Assembly (NCBI RefSeq): GCF_000949455.1
Contig: NZ_JXXK01000014.1
Span: forward strand, 1 to 64,000
Reading direction: 5' to 3'
DNA: 64,000 nucleotides
Source: Ruthenibacterium lactatiformans
GTDB lineage: Bacteria > Bacillota > Clostridia > Oscillospirales > Ruminococcaceae
Below are positions 42,558 to 49,152 of the stretch, in pieces; positions within the stretch are counted from its first letter, which is position 1, and each line of letters starts with the position of its first letter. The translations under genes were made by a program, and so were the position numbers. The notes beneath the pieces were generated by a model. It made no database searches. It was not told where the DNA came from and saw nothing but the letters and a program-made list of their open reading frames with translations.

Positions 42558-43508
42558 TTATAGCTTCAGTCCGGCATAGCTCTCCCGCAGCGTCTCGCAG
42601 GAAGCGCTGAACCGTGCCTGCTCCTCCTCGGAGAGGTTCAGCTCCAGCACACGCTGGATGCCGCTGCGGTTCACAATGCAGGGTACGCCCACAAATACGT
42701 CTTTCTGGCCGTATTCGCCCCGCAGCATGGCGGATACCGTCAGTACGCTGCTTTCGTTGCCGAACACCGCCCGCGTGATGCGTGTAAGCGCCATGCCGAT
42801 GCCGTAATAGGTGGCGCGCTTGGCTTCGATGATCTTGTAGGCGGCCGTGCGCACTTCTTCAGCGATCTTATCCAGTTCCTCGCTGCAATAGCGCCCGCCG
42901 GACTGGCGGCACAGCTCCAGCACAGGCTTTGTGGCCAGCATGGCCTGGCTCCAGGGAACAAATTCCGAATCGCCGTGTTCACCCATCACATAGGCGTGCA
43001 TGTTGCGCGGGTCCACATGAAAATAATCGCCCAACAGATAGCGCAGACGCGCGGTGTCCAGCGCCGTTCCTGTGCCCAGCACGCGCCTTGGATTGAAGCC
43101 CGACAGCGCGCAGGTAATGCGTGTCATGATGTCCACCGGGTTTGTAGCTACAAGGAACAGCCCGTTGAAGCCGCTCTCCGTCACCGGGTCAATGATGCTT
43201 TTGAAGACGGCGGCATTGCGCTGCAAAAGGTCCAGCCGCGTTTCGCCGGGCTTTTGCGCCACACCTGCGCAGATGCACACAATGTCCGCATCGCCGCAAT
43301 CGTCGTAGCTCCCCGCAAAGATCTTCATATTACTGCCGGAAAAGGCCAGCCCGTGGTTCATATCCATGGCCTCCCCCTCTGCGCGCTTTTTGTCCACGTC
43401 GATGAGCACCAGCTCGTCGCATACGTTCTGGTTCAGCATAGCGTAGGCATAGCTCATGCCCACCATGCCGCAGCCTACCAGAGCAACCTTGCGTTTGTCT
43501 GTCTTCAT
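42558..43508 (-). CDS. ldh: L-lactate dehydrogenase
   Basis: NAD-dependent reduction of pyruvate to lactate. The 316-aa protein has the Rossmann motif VALVGCGMVGMSYA, the substrate loop AGVAQKPGETRLDLL with Gln (lactate rather than malate specificity) and catalytic Arg, DTARLRYLLG with the carboxylate-binding Arg, and the catalytic His in MGEHGDSEF near residue 180. ATG 43508. It follows the amidohydrolase gene by 53 bp and ends at a strong terminator. Confidence 0.95.
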   Translation of the reverse strand: MKTDKRKVALVGCGMVGMSYAYAMLNQNVCDELVLIDVDKKRAEGEAMDMNHGLAFSGSNMKIFAGSYDDCGDADIVCICAGVAQKPGETRLDLLQRNAAVFKSIIDPVTESGFNGLFLVATNPVDIMTRITCALSGFNPRRVLGTGTALDTARLRYLLGDYFHVDPRNMHAYVMGEHGDSEFVPWSQAMLATKPVLELCRQSGGRYCSEELDKIAEEVRTAAYKIIEAKRATYYGIGMALTRITRAVFGNESSVLTVSAMLRGEYGQKDVFVGVPCIVNRSGIQRVLELNLSEEEQARFSASCETLRESYAGLKL

Positions 43509-43561
43509 TTCGCTCTCCCCTTTTCCATGTTCTGTATTAGTATGCGGCGGACCGCGCCCGC

Positions 43562-44701
43562 TTACTCCGCCAACGCCTGCAGCTGCACGGCCTTTTGCCG
43601 CAGCGGGGCCGCATCCGCCGCCAAAAACAGCTCCCTTGCATGCAGCGCCTCCACGCCGGCGGCAAAGCTGTGTGCCAGCGACGCGGCTTTTGCGGCATCC
43701 ACCGGTCTCGCACGGCCCAGGAACATTCGTGCGTTGCCGCCGTATACCTGCTCCAGCGCCTCGGATGAAAGGCCCAATCCGCGCATGGGCGTGGGTGCGA
43801 TGCGGAACAGATATCTGCCGTCCGGCAGCAGCGTATAGGGTTCATTCTCCGGCGTTTCCAGAAACGTGCGGATCACGTCCACCCGCGCGGCGCTCTCGCT
43901 GCTGTCCAGCGGCCGGGGCGGCTGCGCGATGGAGGCACGGGAGCCGATATCGCTGCCATAGAGGATGCGCGTGCCGAATTCTTCAAAAAATGCCCGTGCA
44001 GCAGGAATATCTCCGGCAAGGTTCGTGTACAGCTCGATACCGGGCGTCAGGTCTACCCGCACCTCCGGGTAACGCCGCAGCAGCGCCGAAAGCCGCGGCA
44101 GCTGCGCCGAAAAGAAAAACAGGTGCGCCAGCTGGAGCCTCAGGCCCGGGTGGCATGCCAGCACCGCAAACACCTGACGGTACTGCTCCTCATTGTTGAT
44201 GGTTTCCGGGCCGTAGAACCAGCCCTCGCTTTTCGCATAGGGATTGATGCGGGAGGCGTCCCAAAACTCCTCCGGGTCGTTCACATGCCACAGAATGGGC
44301 ACGCGCTGTTCCTCTGCCCAGCGCCAGAACGGTTCCCATGCCGGAGTATCGAAATCCGGAATGGGAAAATTGCGCCGGATATCAGGTTTGCCCTCCAGCA
44401 GCTTGATGCCGTCGCAGCCTGCGGCCAGCAGCGCCCCGGCCTGCGCGACCAGATCTTCGCCCAGCGCCGCCGCATCTCCCTCGTGGAGAAACCAGGCGCT
44501 GCGTTCCAACCCTCCCATCACATAGACAGTTCCCTCCGGATGCACTGCTTTGTAATAAAGCGCATCCGGCACGGTGGAGCATACGCCCATCTGCGGAATA
44601 CACGCCAGCGTACAGGCCCCGACGCCGTGGCGCTCCCGCACCGCATCAAAGGCCGGACCATGGGTATCAGAATAGTGCATATGCGCATCGAACAGCTGCA
44701 A
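43562..44701 (-). CDS. Amidohydrolase family protein (PF04909 type)
   Basis: A 379-aa metal-dependent TIM-barrel hydrolase or decarboxylase. Metal-ligand candidates are DAHMHY at residues 5-10, ILWHVND near 170, LQLAHLFFF near 215 and ILYGSDIGS near 265. The reading starts at TTG 44701, 6 nt after GGGAGGG; longer readings run into repeat copy C. C-terminal about 70 residues are Ala-rich. Substrate cannot be assigned; ldh follows on the same strand. Confidence 0.8.
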   Translation of the reverse strand: MQLFDAHMHYSDTHGPAFDAVRERHGVGACTLACIPQMGVCSTVPDALYYKAVHPEGTVYVMGGLERSAWFLHEGDAAALGEDLVAQAGALLAAGCDGIKLLEGKPDIRRNFPIPDFDTPAWEPFWRWAEEQRVPILWHVNDPEEFWDASRINPYAKSEGWFYGPETINNEEQYRQVFAVLACHPGLRLQLAHLFFFSAQLPRLSALLRRYPEVRVDLTPGIELYTNLAGDIPAARAFFEEFGTRILYGSDIGSRASIAQPPRPLDSSESAARVDVIRTFLETPENEPYTLLPDGRYLFRIAPTPMRGLGLSSEALEQVYGGNARMFLGRARPVDAAKAASLAHSFAAGVEALHARELFLAADAAPLRQKAVQLQALAE

Positions 44702-44730
44702 TGGTATCCCTCCCGGTAAGTCAAATATCT

Positions 44731-44870
44731 CCGCCGCGAAGCGGCCCCAACAAAACCGCGCCTGCTGCGGTTTTGCATGGTTTAATGTTCTCAAGCCCAT
44801 GCGCGAAAGCGCATCAGCGCATGAAATGCGCGCAGCCGCGTAAGCGACGGGCTTGAGGTTATTATACCAC
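44731..44870 (-). repeat. Family 1 structured repeat, copy C
   Basis: TATAAT 44861-44866 preceded by TGG (extended -10). Outer stem CTCAAGCCC/GGGCTTGAG (44790-44798 with 44849-44857) is perfect and differs from other copies by compensating changes. Inner stems: ATGCGC/GCGCAT with GAAA loop (44799-44814), GCGCAT/ATGCGC (44817-44831), and 44835-44848. Hairpin 44752-44774 follows. It ends 30 bp before the amidohydrolase start. Confidence 0.78.
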
Positions 44871-44954
44871 ACTTCCCGCTCTGCTGCACCGCCTGCACCA
44901 AAAGCACAGGCGCCGGCCCCGGCTGAAAAACCGCGCGCCGGTTCCAGAACGGTC

Positions 44955-44982
44955 TTGACTTTCCCAGAATTTATGCTATATT
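44955..44982 (+). promoter_or_regulatory. Promoter of the padR operon
   Basis: TTGACT (44955-44960), 16 bp, TATATT (44977-44982), 45 bp upstream of the PadR start. Confidence 0.7.
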
Positions 44983-44988
44983 AGTGTT

Positions 44989-44999
44989 TAGTAATACTA
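44989..44999. promoter_or_regulatory. PadR operator candidate
   Basis: TAGTAATACTA, a perfect 11-bp palindrome at the predicted transcription start, preceded by the related half-site TTAGTGTTTAG. PadR repressors usually bind AT-rich dyads at their own promoters. Confidence 0.55.
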
Positions 45000-45027
45000 G
45001 GTATAAAACCAGGACGGAGGGGAGCGG

Positions 45028-45372
45028 ATGGAATCGCGCTTTGAACGACAGTTGAAAAAGGGCGCGCTGGAGATGCTGGTACTGGGGCTGGTGTGTGCGG
45101 GACCTACTTACGGCTACGAGCTGCTGGGCAGCATGGCCCGGCGCAGCAACGGGCTTTTTGCGCTGAAGGAAGGCACGTTGTATCCCATTTTGTACCGGCT
45201 GGAAGACGATGGGCTTATCGAAGCGCAATGGCGTACCAGCGGGGGCCGCACCGCACCGAAAAAATACTACACGGCCACGCCGGAGGGTCATGCGGCTTAT
45301 GCCGTACAACGCAAAGCATGGCGCGCCTTCGCGGACTGCGTGGACGGATTTGACAGGGAGGAGCAGTTATGA
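45028..45372 (+). CDS. PadR family transcriptional regulator
   Basis: A 114-aa winged-helix regulator with the PadR hallmarks: QLKKGALEMLVLGLV at the start, GPTYGYELLGSM near residue 25, KEGTLYPILYRLEDDGLIEAQW (recognition helix and wing, about 47-68) and RKYY-like KKYYTATPEG near 78. ATG 45028 follows GGAGGGGAG. Its stop overlaps the start of the next gene by 4 nt. Confidence 0.94.
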   Translation: MESRFERQLKKGALEMLVLGLVCAGPTYGYELLGSMARRSNGLFALKEGTLYPILYRLEDDGLIEAQWRTSGGRTAPKKYYTATPEGHAAYAVQRKAWRAFADCVDGFDREEQL

Positions 45373-46091
45373 CGGAACAGGAGAAAAAGATCAAGCGCTA
45401 TGTCAATGCCATCGAGCGGGAGCTGCGCCTGCCTCTGAAAGCAAAAGCGCGCATCAACGGGGACATCGGCACCGATATCCACGCCCGGCTGGAAAAAGGA
45501 CAAAGCATCGATGAGATCATCGCGGAGATGGGCACGCCGCAGGAGGTTGCCGCGGGCTTTAACGAGGAAATGCAGGATCAGCTTCTTCCCAAAGGCAGCC
45601 CCTGGCGCTGGGTGTTCCTCATTGCGGCGATACTGGCGGGCGGAGCAGCACTGCTTTCCATTCTTCCCTTTCTGCTTTTTTATTTTCAAAGCTCCGGCAT
45701 GGGCGTTATCGGCGGTGCAGACGGGCCGACGGCCATTTTTATAACAGGCGCTGCAAATTTTCTCGCCCCGATGCTCACACCGCTGTGGCTCGCCGTTCCC
45801 TTCATTCTGGGATGCTGCGCCGCCTGCGTGCTGCTGCGCTGGGGGCAAAACGGGCCGCGTGCAAAGCATACGCTTGCTTTGATGTTTTCCGCCGCCGCTT
45901 TGCTGTGCTGGCTCCTGTTGGGCATATTGTCATTGTGGCAGGTTTCCTCCGCGGCGGGCGCCGCTGTATTGTCCTGGAAAACGCTGCTGTTCCAGCTGTT
46001 CAACCTGATGCTGCTTCCGAGTTTCTGGCTTCCCGTGGTAACGCTGTGCATTGCAGCGCGCCGCCGGAAAACCGCGTCCCCGAGGCAATAA
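45369..46091 (+). CDS. HAAS/DUF1700-like membrane protein with a GGADGPT motif
   Basis: A 240-aa protein coupled to PadR. The N-terminal 75 residues (KKIKRYVNAIERELRLP, IDEIIAEMGTPQEVAAGF) match the HAAS/DUF1700 module usual in PadR operons. Four membrane helices follow (about 78-100, 128-155, 165-195, 205-230). Between the first two is IGGADGPTAIFIT, a motif typical of the beta subunit of sodium-translocating decarboxylases and of some small Firmicute membrane proteins. The rest is unlike that subunit, so transport is not implied. Probably modulates the PadR regulon. Confidence 0.75.
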   Translation: MTEQEKKIKRYVNAIERELRLPLKAKARINGDIGTDIHARLEKGQSIDEIIAEMGTPQEVAAGFNEEMQDQLLPKGSPWRWVFLIAAILAGGAALLSILPFLLFYFQSSGMGVIGGADGPTAIFITGAANFLAPMLTPLWLAVPFILGCCAACVLLRWGQNGPRAKHTLALMFSAAALLCWLLLGILSLWQVSSAAGAAVLSWKTLLFQLFNLMLLPSFWLPVVTLCIAARRRKTASPRQ

Positions 46092-46110
46092 CGTCAAACG
46101 AAGATACGGA

Positions 46111-46138
46111 AAACCCGTCCCCGGCCGGGGACGGGTTT
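46111..46138. terminator. Bidirectional terminator
   Basis: Perfect 28-bp palindrome AAACCCGTCCCCGG and its complement, flanked by A- and T-rich bases; ends the PadR operon and the small gene at 46171. Confidence 0.85.
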
Positions 46139-46170
46139 CTATATTTTTCGGCTCTGCGCCGTCCGCAAGC

Positions 46171-46269
46171 CTATTTGCGTCTGTCCTGAAAGGAATCGCT
46201 CCCCACAATGAGGCAGCAATAAACAACGAACGTAACGGCCAGTGCGCCAATCAGCAAAAACCATCCCAT
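46171..46269 (-). CDS. 32-aa single-helix membrane peptide
   Basis: A small open frame: MGWFLLIGALAVTFVVYCC, then LIVGSDSFQDRRK. One hydrophobic helix of about 20 residues and a charged tail. ATG 46269 has GGGAGG 7 nt upstream, and a terminator lies 33 bp after the stop, so it has the signals of a real gene. No family recognised with certainty; could be a small membrane regulator. Confidence 0.6.
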   Translation of the reverse strand: MGWFLLIGALAVTFVVYCCLIVGSDSFQDRRK

Positions 46270-46421
46270 CCGCGAGCCTCCCTTTTGTATTTACTTCATT
46301 GTTATCACTTTATTATAGCACTCGTGTATGACAAAAAACTGTATATCCCACCGTTCCTGCGGAACGGGTTCCGTGGACACGGCTGCACGCTGAAGTGTCT
46401 TTCCAGTGCAAAATATCGTTG

Positions 46422-46479
46422 AAAAACAAAAACGGCATCCCAACCGGGATACCGTTCCTGTGGTGCGCTGCAAGGGATT
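46422..46479 (-). repeat. Duplicate of the tRNA-Arg 3' end and terminator
   Basis: 58 bp identical to 46625-46682: terminator hairpin, CCA and the last 15 bases of tRNA-Arg. The rest of the tRNA is missing, so it is not a tRNA gene. Confidence 0.9.
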
Positions 46480-46538
46480 TTGCAGCCGCTTGCGCGTCTG
46501 CCGGCCTTGCGGCGTAGCCGCTGCGGCCCCTCACCCTA

Positions 46539-46561
46539 AAAACGTGCCACCGGCACGTTTT
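46539..46561. terminator. Hairpin inside the tRNA-flanked insert
   Basis: AAAACGTGCC / GGCACGTTTT with a 3-nt loop; T-runs on both strands, so it can terminate in either direction. Confidence 0.7.
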
Positions 46562-46581
46562 CTTCACGGGCTCGTCCCTTT

Positions 46582-46605
46582 CGGGTTCGAATCCCTTGCA
46601 GCACA
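46582..46605 (+). repeat. Inverted tRNA-Arg 3'-end fragment
   Basis: 24 bp match the T-arm and acceptor end of the neighbouring tRNA-Arg at 22 positions, but in the opposite orientation. With 46461-46479 it forms an inverted pair around a roughly 100-bp insert. Confidence 0.75.
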
Positions 46606-46624
46606 TAAGAACGACTTTTTCCCA

Positions 46625-46659
46625 AAAAACAAAAACGGCATCCCAACCGGGATACCGTT
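46625..46659 (-). terminator. Terminator of tRNA-Arg
   Basis: On the minus strand AACGGTATCCC / GGGATGCCGTT with GGTT loop, followed by TTTGTTTTT. Confidence 0.9.
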
Positions 46660-46663
46660 CCTG

Positions 46664-46740
46664 TGGTGCGCTGCAAGGGATTCGAACCCCTGACCTTTTG
46701 GTTCGTAGCCAAACACTCTATCCAACTGAGCTAGCAGCGC
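46664..46740 (-). tRNA. tRNA-Arg (anticodon ACG)
   Basis: 77 nt with encoded CCA. Acceptor GCGCTGC/GCAGCGC, D-arm GCTC/GAGT, anticodon stem TTTGG/CCAAA with loop CTACGAA (anticodon ACG, read CGN codons after A-to-I editing), T-arm AGGGG with TTCGAAT loop, discriminator A. The 3' end is duplicated at 46422-46479. Confidence 0.96.
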
Positions 46741-46770
46741 ATACCACTCCGCTTTTGGAGTGCATCATAT

Positions 46771-46799
46771 ATGTTATCATAGTCGAACACGGTTGTCAA
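46771..46799 (-). promoter_or_regulatory. Promoter of tRNA-Arg
   Basis: TTGACA (46794-46799), 17 bp, TAACAT (46771-46776) with TGA before the -10; about 30 bp upstream of the mature 5' end. Confidence 0.75.
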
Positions 46800-47215
46800 C
46801 CGTTTTTTTCGTCCAGAATCATATTTTTTGCCTTTTCCAGCAATTCCTTGTCGGCGGCATAAGTCAGCCGGCGCTGTGCTTCCTCCAGCGGCAGCAGGCA
46901 AACTGCCCGCACCTCCTCCGGCTGGGCCCGCAGCGTGCCGCCGGTGATCTCGGCCACAAAGAACACAACATCCTTTGTCACGCCCTTTGCGGGCGAATAG
47001 GTCGTCACCTCGCGGTAGCCCGGACGCACGCGTACCTGCGCGCCCGTTTCTTCGCGCACCTCGCGCATGGCGGTCTCTTCCTCGCTCTCACCGGCTTCCA
47101 CATGGCCTTTTGGAAAAGCCCAGTGGCCGCCATAGCGGTGGCAGATGACAAGCACGCGGGGCGCGCCTTCTTCGCGGGTATAGCAGATCGCCCCGCAGGA
47201 TTTCTCATGTTTCAT
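46796..47215 (-). CDS. NUDIX hydrolase (diadenosine tetraphosphatase-like)
   Basis: A 139-aa NUDIX enzyme. The Nudix box GHVEAGESEEETAMREVREETG (about 37-58) is complete. CGAICYTREEGAPRVLVI at the start and WAFPKGHVE resemble bis(5'-nucleosyl)-tetraphosphatases of the MutT/AP4A type. ATG 47215 follows GAGGAA. The stop abuts the tRNA-Arg promoter. Substrate not certain. Confidence 0.88.
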   Translation of the reverse strand: MKHEKSCGAICYTREEGAPRVLVICHRYGGHWAFPKGHVEAGESEEETAMREVREETGAQVRVRPGYREVTTYSPAKGVTKDVVFFVAEITGGTLRAQPEEVRAVCLLPLEEAQRRLTYAADKELLEKAKNMILDEKNG

Positions 47216-47364
47216 GTTCTTTTTCCTCAGTTCAAAATAAATTTACGTTTCGTGCGCCGCCGGGAATTGTGTTTTGGCGCGGGCTTTGGTATACTTGTAA
47301 AAGGATTTTACTGCGCGCAGCCTTGCGCTGCGCGGTATTTTTGTTTTATTGGAGGTTTTTCACT

Positions 47365-47988
47365 TTGACTCTCATGGATCTGTTGCTTCTGCTCCTTGTT
47401 ATCGCCGCTGCAGTGGCCGTTTATTTCTTTTTTGTCAAAAGCCGGGACGAAGGCACAGAAACGCCCCGGAAAGCCAAAAACCTGGACGGCGCGAAAAAAA
47501 GCGCAAAAGCCCTGAGCGCGGCCCGCCGTTTCGCGGCGCTGCACCAGTATCAGGTCATCGCCCCCGCGCAGATTGCCAAGGACGGCAAATTTGCCGACCT
47601 TGATTTCATCATCGTCGGCTGGTTCGGCCTTTTGTGCGTAAAATGTGTGGGGCTGGGCGGCCAGATCTACGGCAACCCCGGCGACCCGATGTGGCTGCAG
47701 GTGGACGCGGAAAAGCGCATCTCGTTTGAAAACCCCATGCGCGCCGCAGAGGCCGATACCCGCCTGGTGCGTGACACGCTGTTTACTGCGAACCTGCGCG
47801 GCATCCAGGTGGAGACCGTGTGCGTTTTCACCAATAAAAAAGCGACCCTTGCGCTGCCGCGCGGCACGGGCCACTACACGCTGAAGGACTTCAAGGCGCT
47901 GCTGGGCAAGAGCAAGTACGAGCAGGACAAGGGCGTCGATATTCCCCAGACCGTGGACGCCGTCAAGAAGTGGGTCGTAGAGGGCTGA
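47365..47988 (+). CDS. Membrane-anchored NERD-like (nuclease-related) protein
   Basis: A 207-aa protein beginning at TTG 47365, 9 nt after GGAGG. A single N-terminal membrane helix (about 4-24) is followed by a Lys-rich stretch and a soluble domain with GKFADLDFIIVGWFGLLCVKCVG and YGNPGDPMW, matching the NERD pattern (DhhhV...G...K). Divergent NERD proteins like this occur in Clostridia; function unknown. A C-terminal VDAVKKWV helix ends it. Confidence 0.65.
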   Translation: MTLMDLLLLLLVIAAAVAVYFFFVKSRDEGTETPRKAKNLDGAKKSAKALSAARRFAALHQYQVIAPAQIAKDGKFADLDFIIVGWFGLLCVKCVGLGGQIYGNPGDPMWLQVDAEKRISFENPMRAAEADTRLVRDTLFTANLRGIQVETVCVFTNKKATLALPRGTGHYTLKDFKALLGKSKYEQDKGVDIPQTVDAVKKWVVEG

Positions 47989-48097
47989 GGCCCGCCGTCT
48001 TGTCCTATTATAGCAAACCGTGGCGGATTTGAAAAGCCGGGCAAAACTATTTACAGTTTGTTCACAGCGGTTTAACAAACCTTACGCAATTCTTTTC

Positions 48098-48210
48098 TAT
48101 AATACAATCACAGGGACACGGAAGCCGCAATCCGGGTTCCTGCACATGATTCCTCCTCACACCAAGAGAGATACCCCTAAAAGCCCCCGTGCTCACCACA
48201 CGGGGGCTTT
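48098..48210 (+). ncRNA. Candidate small RNA with anti-Shine-Dalgarno segment
   Basis: A TATAAT (48098-48103) with a weak -35 is followed, about 75 bp on, by a 12-bp intrinsic terminator AAAGCCCCCGTG / CACGGGGGCTTT (48180-48210). The roughly 100-nt transcript would carry GATTCCTCCTCAC (48149-48161), complementary to ribosome-binding sites, in an otherwise unpaired stretch. No convincing coding sequence. Alternatively it is simply the distal terminator of the upstream gene. Confidence 0.4.
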
Positions 48211-48274
48211 CCCTTTGCAAAAAGCTGCGCGGTGCGGGACGCTTCCGTTCCCGCGCGCCGCGCAGTTTTTTCTT

Positions 48275-48799
48275 TCAGGTTTCAGCGCCGCAGCCCGCCT
48301 GCGCCACCTCGGCCGCGATATAGCCCGGCACCTGTTCAGGCGTGATGCCCAGCGCGGCGGCCAGCTCACCATGAAGCAGCTCCTCGGCACGCTTCATATA
48401 TTCGGCCTCGGTACGTGCGGGCTTTTTGCCCTGCGCCGTACGCTCCCTGTTTTTGCCGTAGATCGTCTTGATAAGCTGCACCAAATCGTCGCAGTCGTGC
48501 GTGCGCATGAGCGAACGGTAGTGCTCGGCCAGCATCTGCTGATCCTTCCCGCCGCATGGGTTCTCCTCAATCTCCGGGATCCGGCCGATGAGCGCCTCTG
48601 CCTGGGCATGCGTCAGAATGGGCCGCATAAACACCTTGGCGTCCACAGGAATATATACCGTGCCTGTTTCGTACACAGGGTCCAGCTTATAATACAGCTT
48701 TTTTTCGCCGGCGCCCGGCAGCCCCGCCGGAGCCTCCACAGCCTCCACACGGCATACGCCCATATTCCCGTACACGATCAAATCGCCTTTTTGAAACAT
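48275..48799 (-). CDS. CarD/CdnL-like transcription factor
   Basis: A 174-aa protein with an N-terminal CarD/TRCF RNA-polymerase-interacting domain: MFQKGDLIVYGNMGVCRVE, then YYKLDP, GTVYIPVDA (about 1-60), and a C-terminal helical domain with RAEELLHGELAAALGIT. Such proteins bind RNA polymerase and affect initiation. ATG 48799 follows AGGAGGG. A long leader with a strong hairpin (48902) and an extended -10 (49001) precede it. Confidence 0.87.
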   Translation of the reverse strand: MFQKGDLIVYGNMGVCRVEAVEAPAGLPGAGEKKLYYKLDPVYETGTVYIPVDAKVFMRPILTHAQAEALIGRIPEIEENPCGGKDQQMLAEHYRSLMRTHDCDDLVQLIKTIYGKNRERTAQGKKPARTEAEYMKRAEELLHGELAAALGITPEQVPGYIAAEVAQAGCGAET

Positions 48800-48901
48800 C
48801 GTATTCCCTCCTGTAAAACCACTCCACCCGTTTCGTCCCGAACAGGCGGACGCGCCGCGCCGTGCTCCCTCCCCTGCGCTTCGCTCCGCCAAAAATCAAA
48901 A

Positions 48902-48951
48902 CAGCGTGCGGTTTTGACAGCCGGACTTACGTTCCTCAAAACCACACGCTG
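48902..48951 (-). promoter_or_regulatory. Terminator-like hairpin in the carD leader
   Basis: On the minus strand arms CAGCGTGTGGTTTTGA and TCAAAACCGCACGCTG pair over 16 bp (one G-U), with an 18-nt loop, followed by TTTTGATTTTTGG. It sits 100 bp before the ATG, between promoter and gene, so it looks like an attenuator. It is also followed by AATTTTTC on the plus strand. Confidence 0.6.
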
Positions 48952-49000
48952 CAATTTTTCAGTATCCCGTTTTGCCGCCGCTGCGGCATTTCCTGTTTAT

Positions 49001-49009
49001 AGTATACCA
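49001..49009 (-). promoter_or_regulatory. Extended -10 promoter of the CarD-like gene
   Basis: TGTGGTATACT on the minus strand (-10 TATACT at 49001-49006). The same TGTGGTATA motif marks the ends of the dispersed repeats. Confidence 0.5.
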
Positions 49010-49152
49010 CATTTTGCCCCCAATTGTAAGCGGAAGTTTTTTCTCTCCGCCGCGCGCCCTCCGAAACCGGGCGGACAGCCTGTCCAAAATTTTATCCGGG
49101 CCGGACTTTTCCCCACCCCCTATGCATATAAATTGCATGAGGTGATGTCAAA

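Noticed and set aside
45369..46091. Sodium-translocating decarboxylase beta subunit
   Set aside because: Only the GGADGPT motif matches; the protein is too short and has a HAAS/DUF1700 N-terminus and PadR coupling.
46422..46606. A second tRNA gene next to tRNA-Arg
   Set aside because: Only the 3' end and terminator are duplicated; D-arm and anticodon arm are missing.
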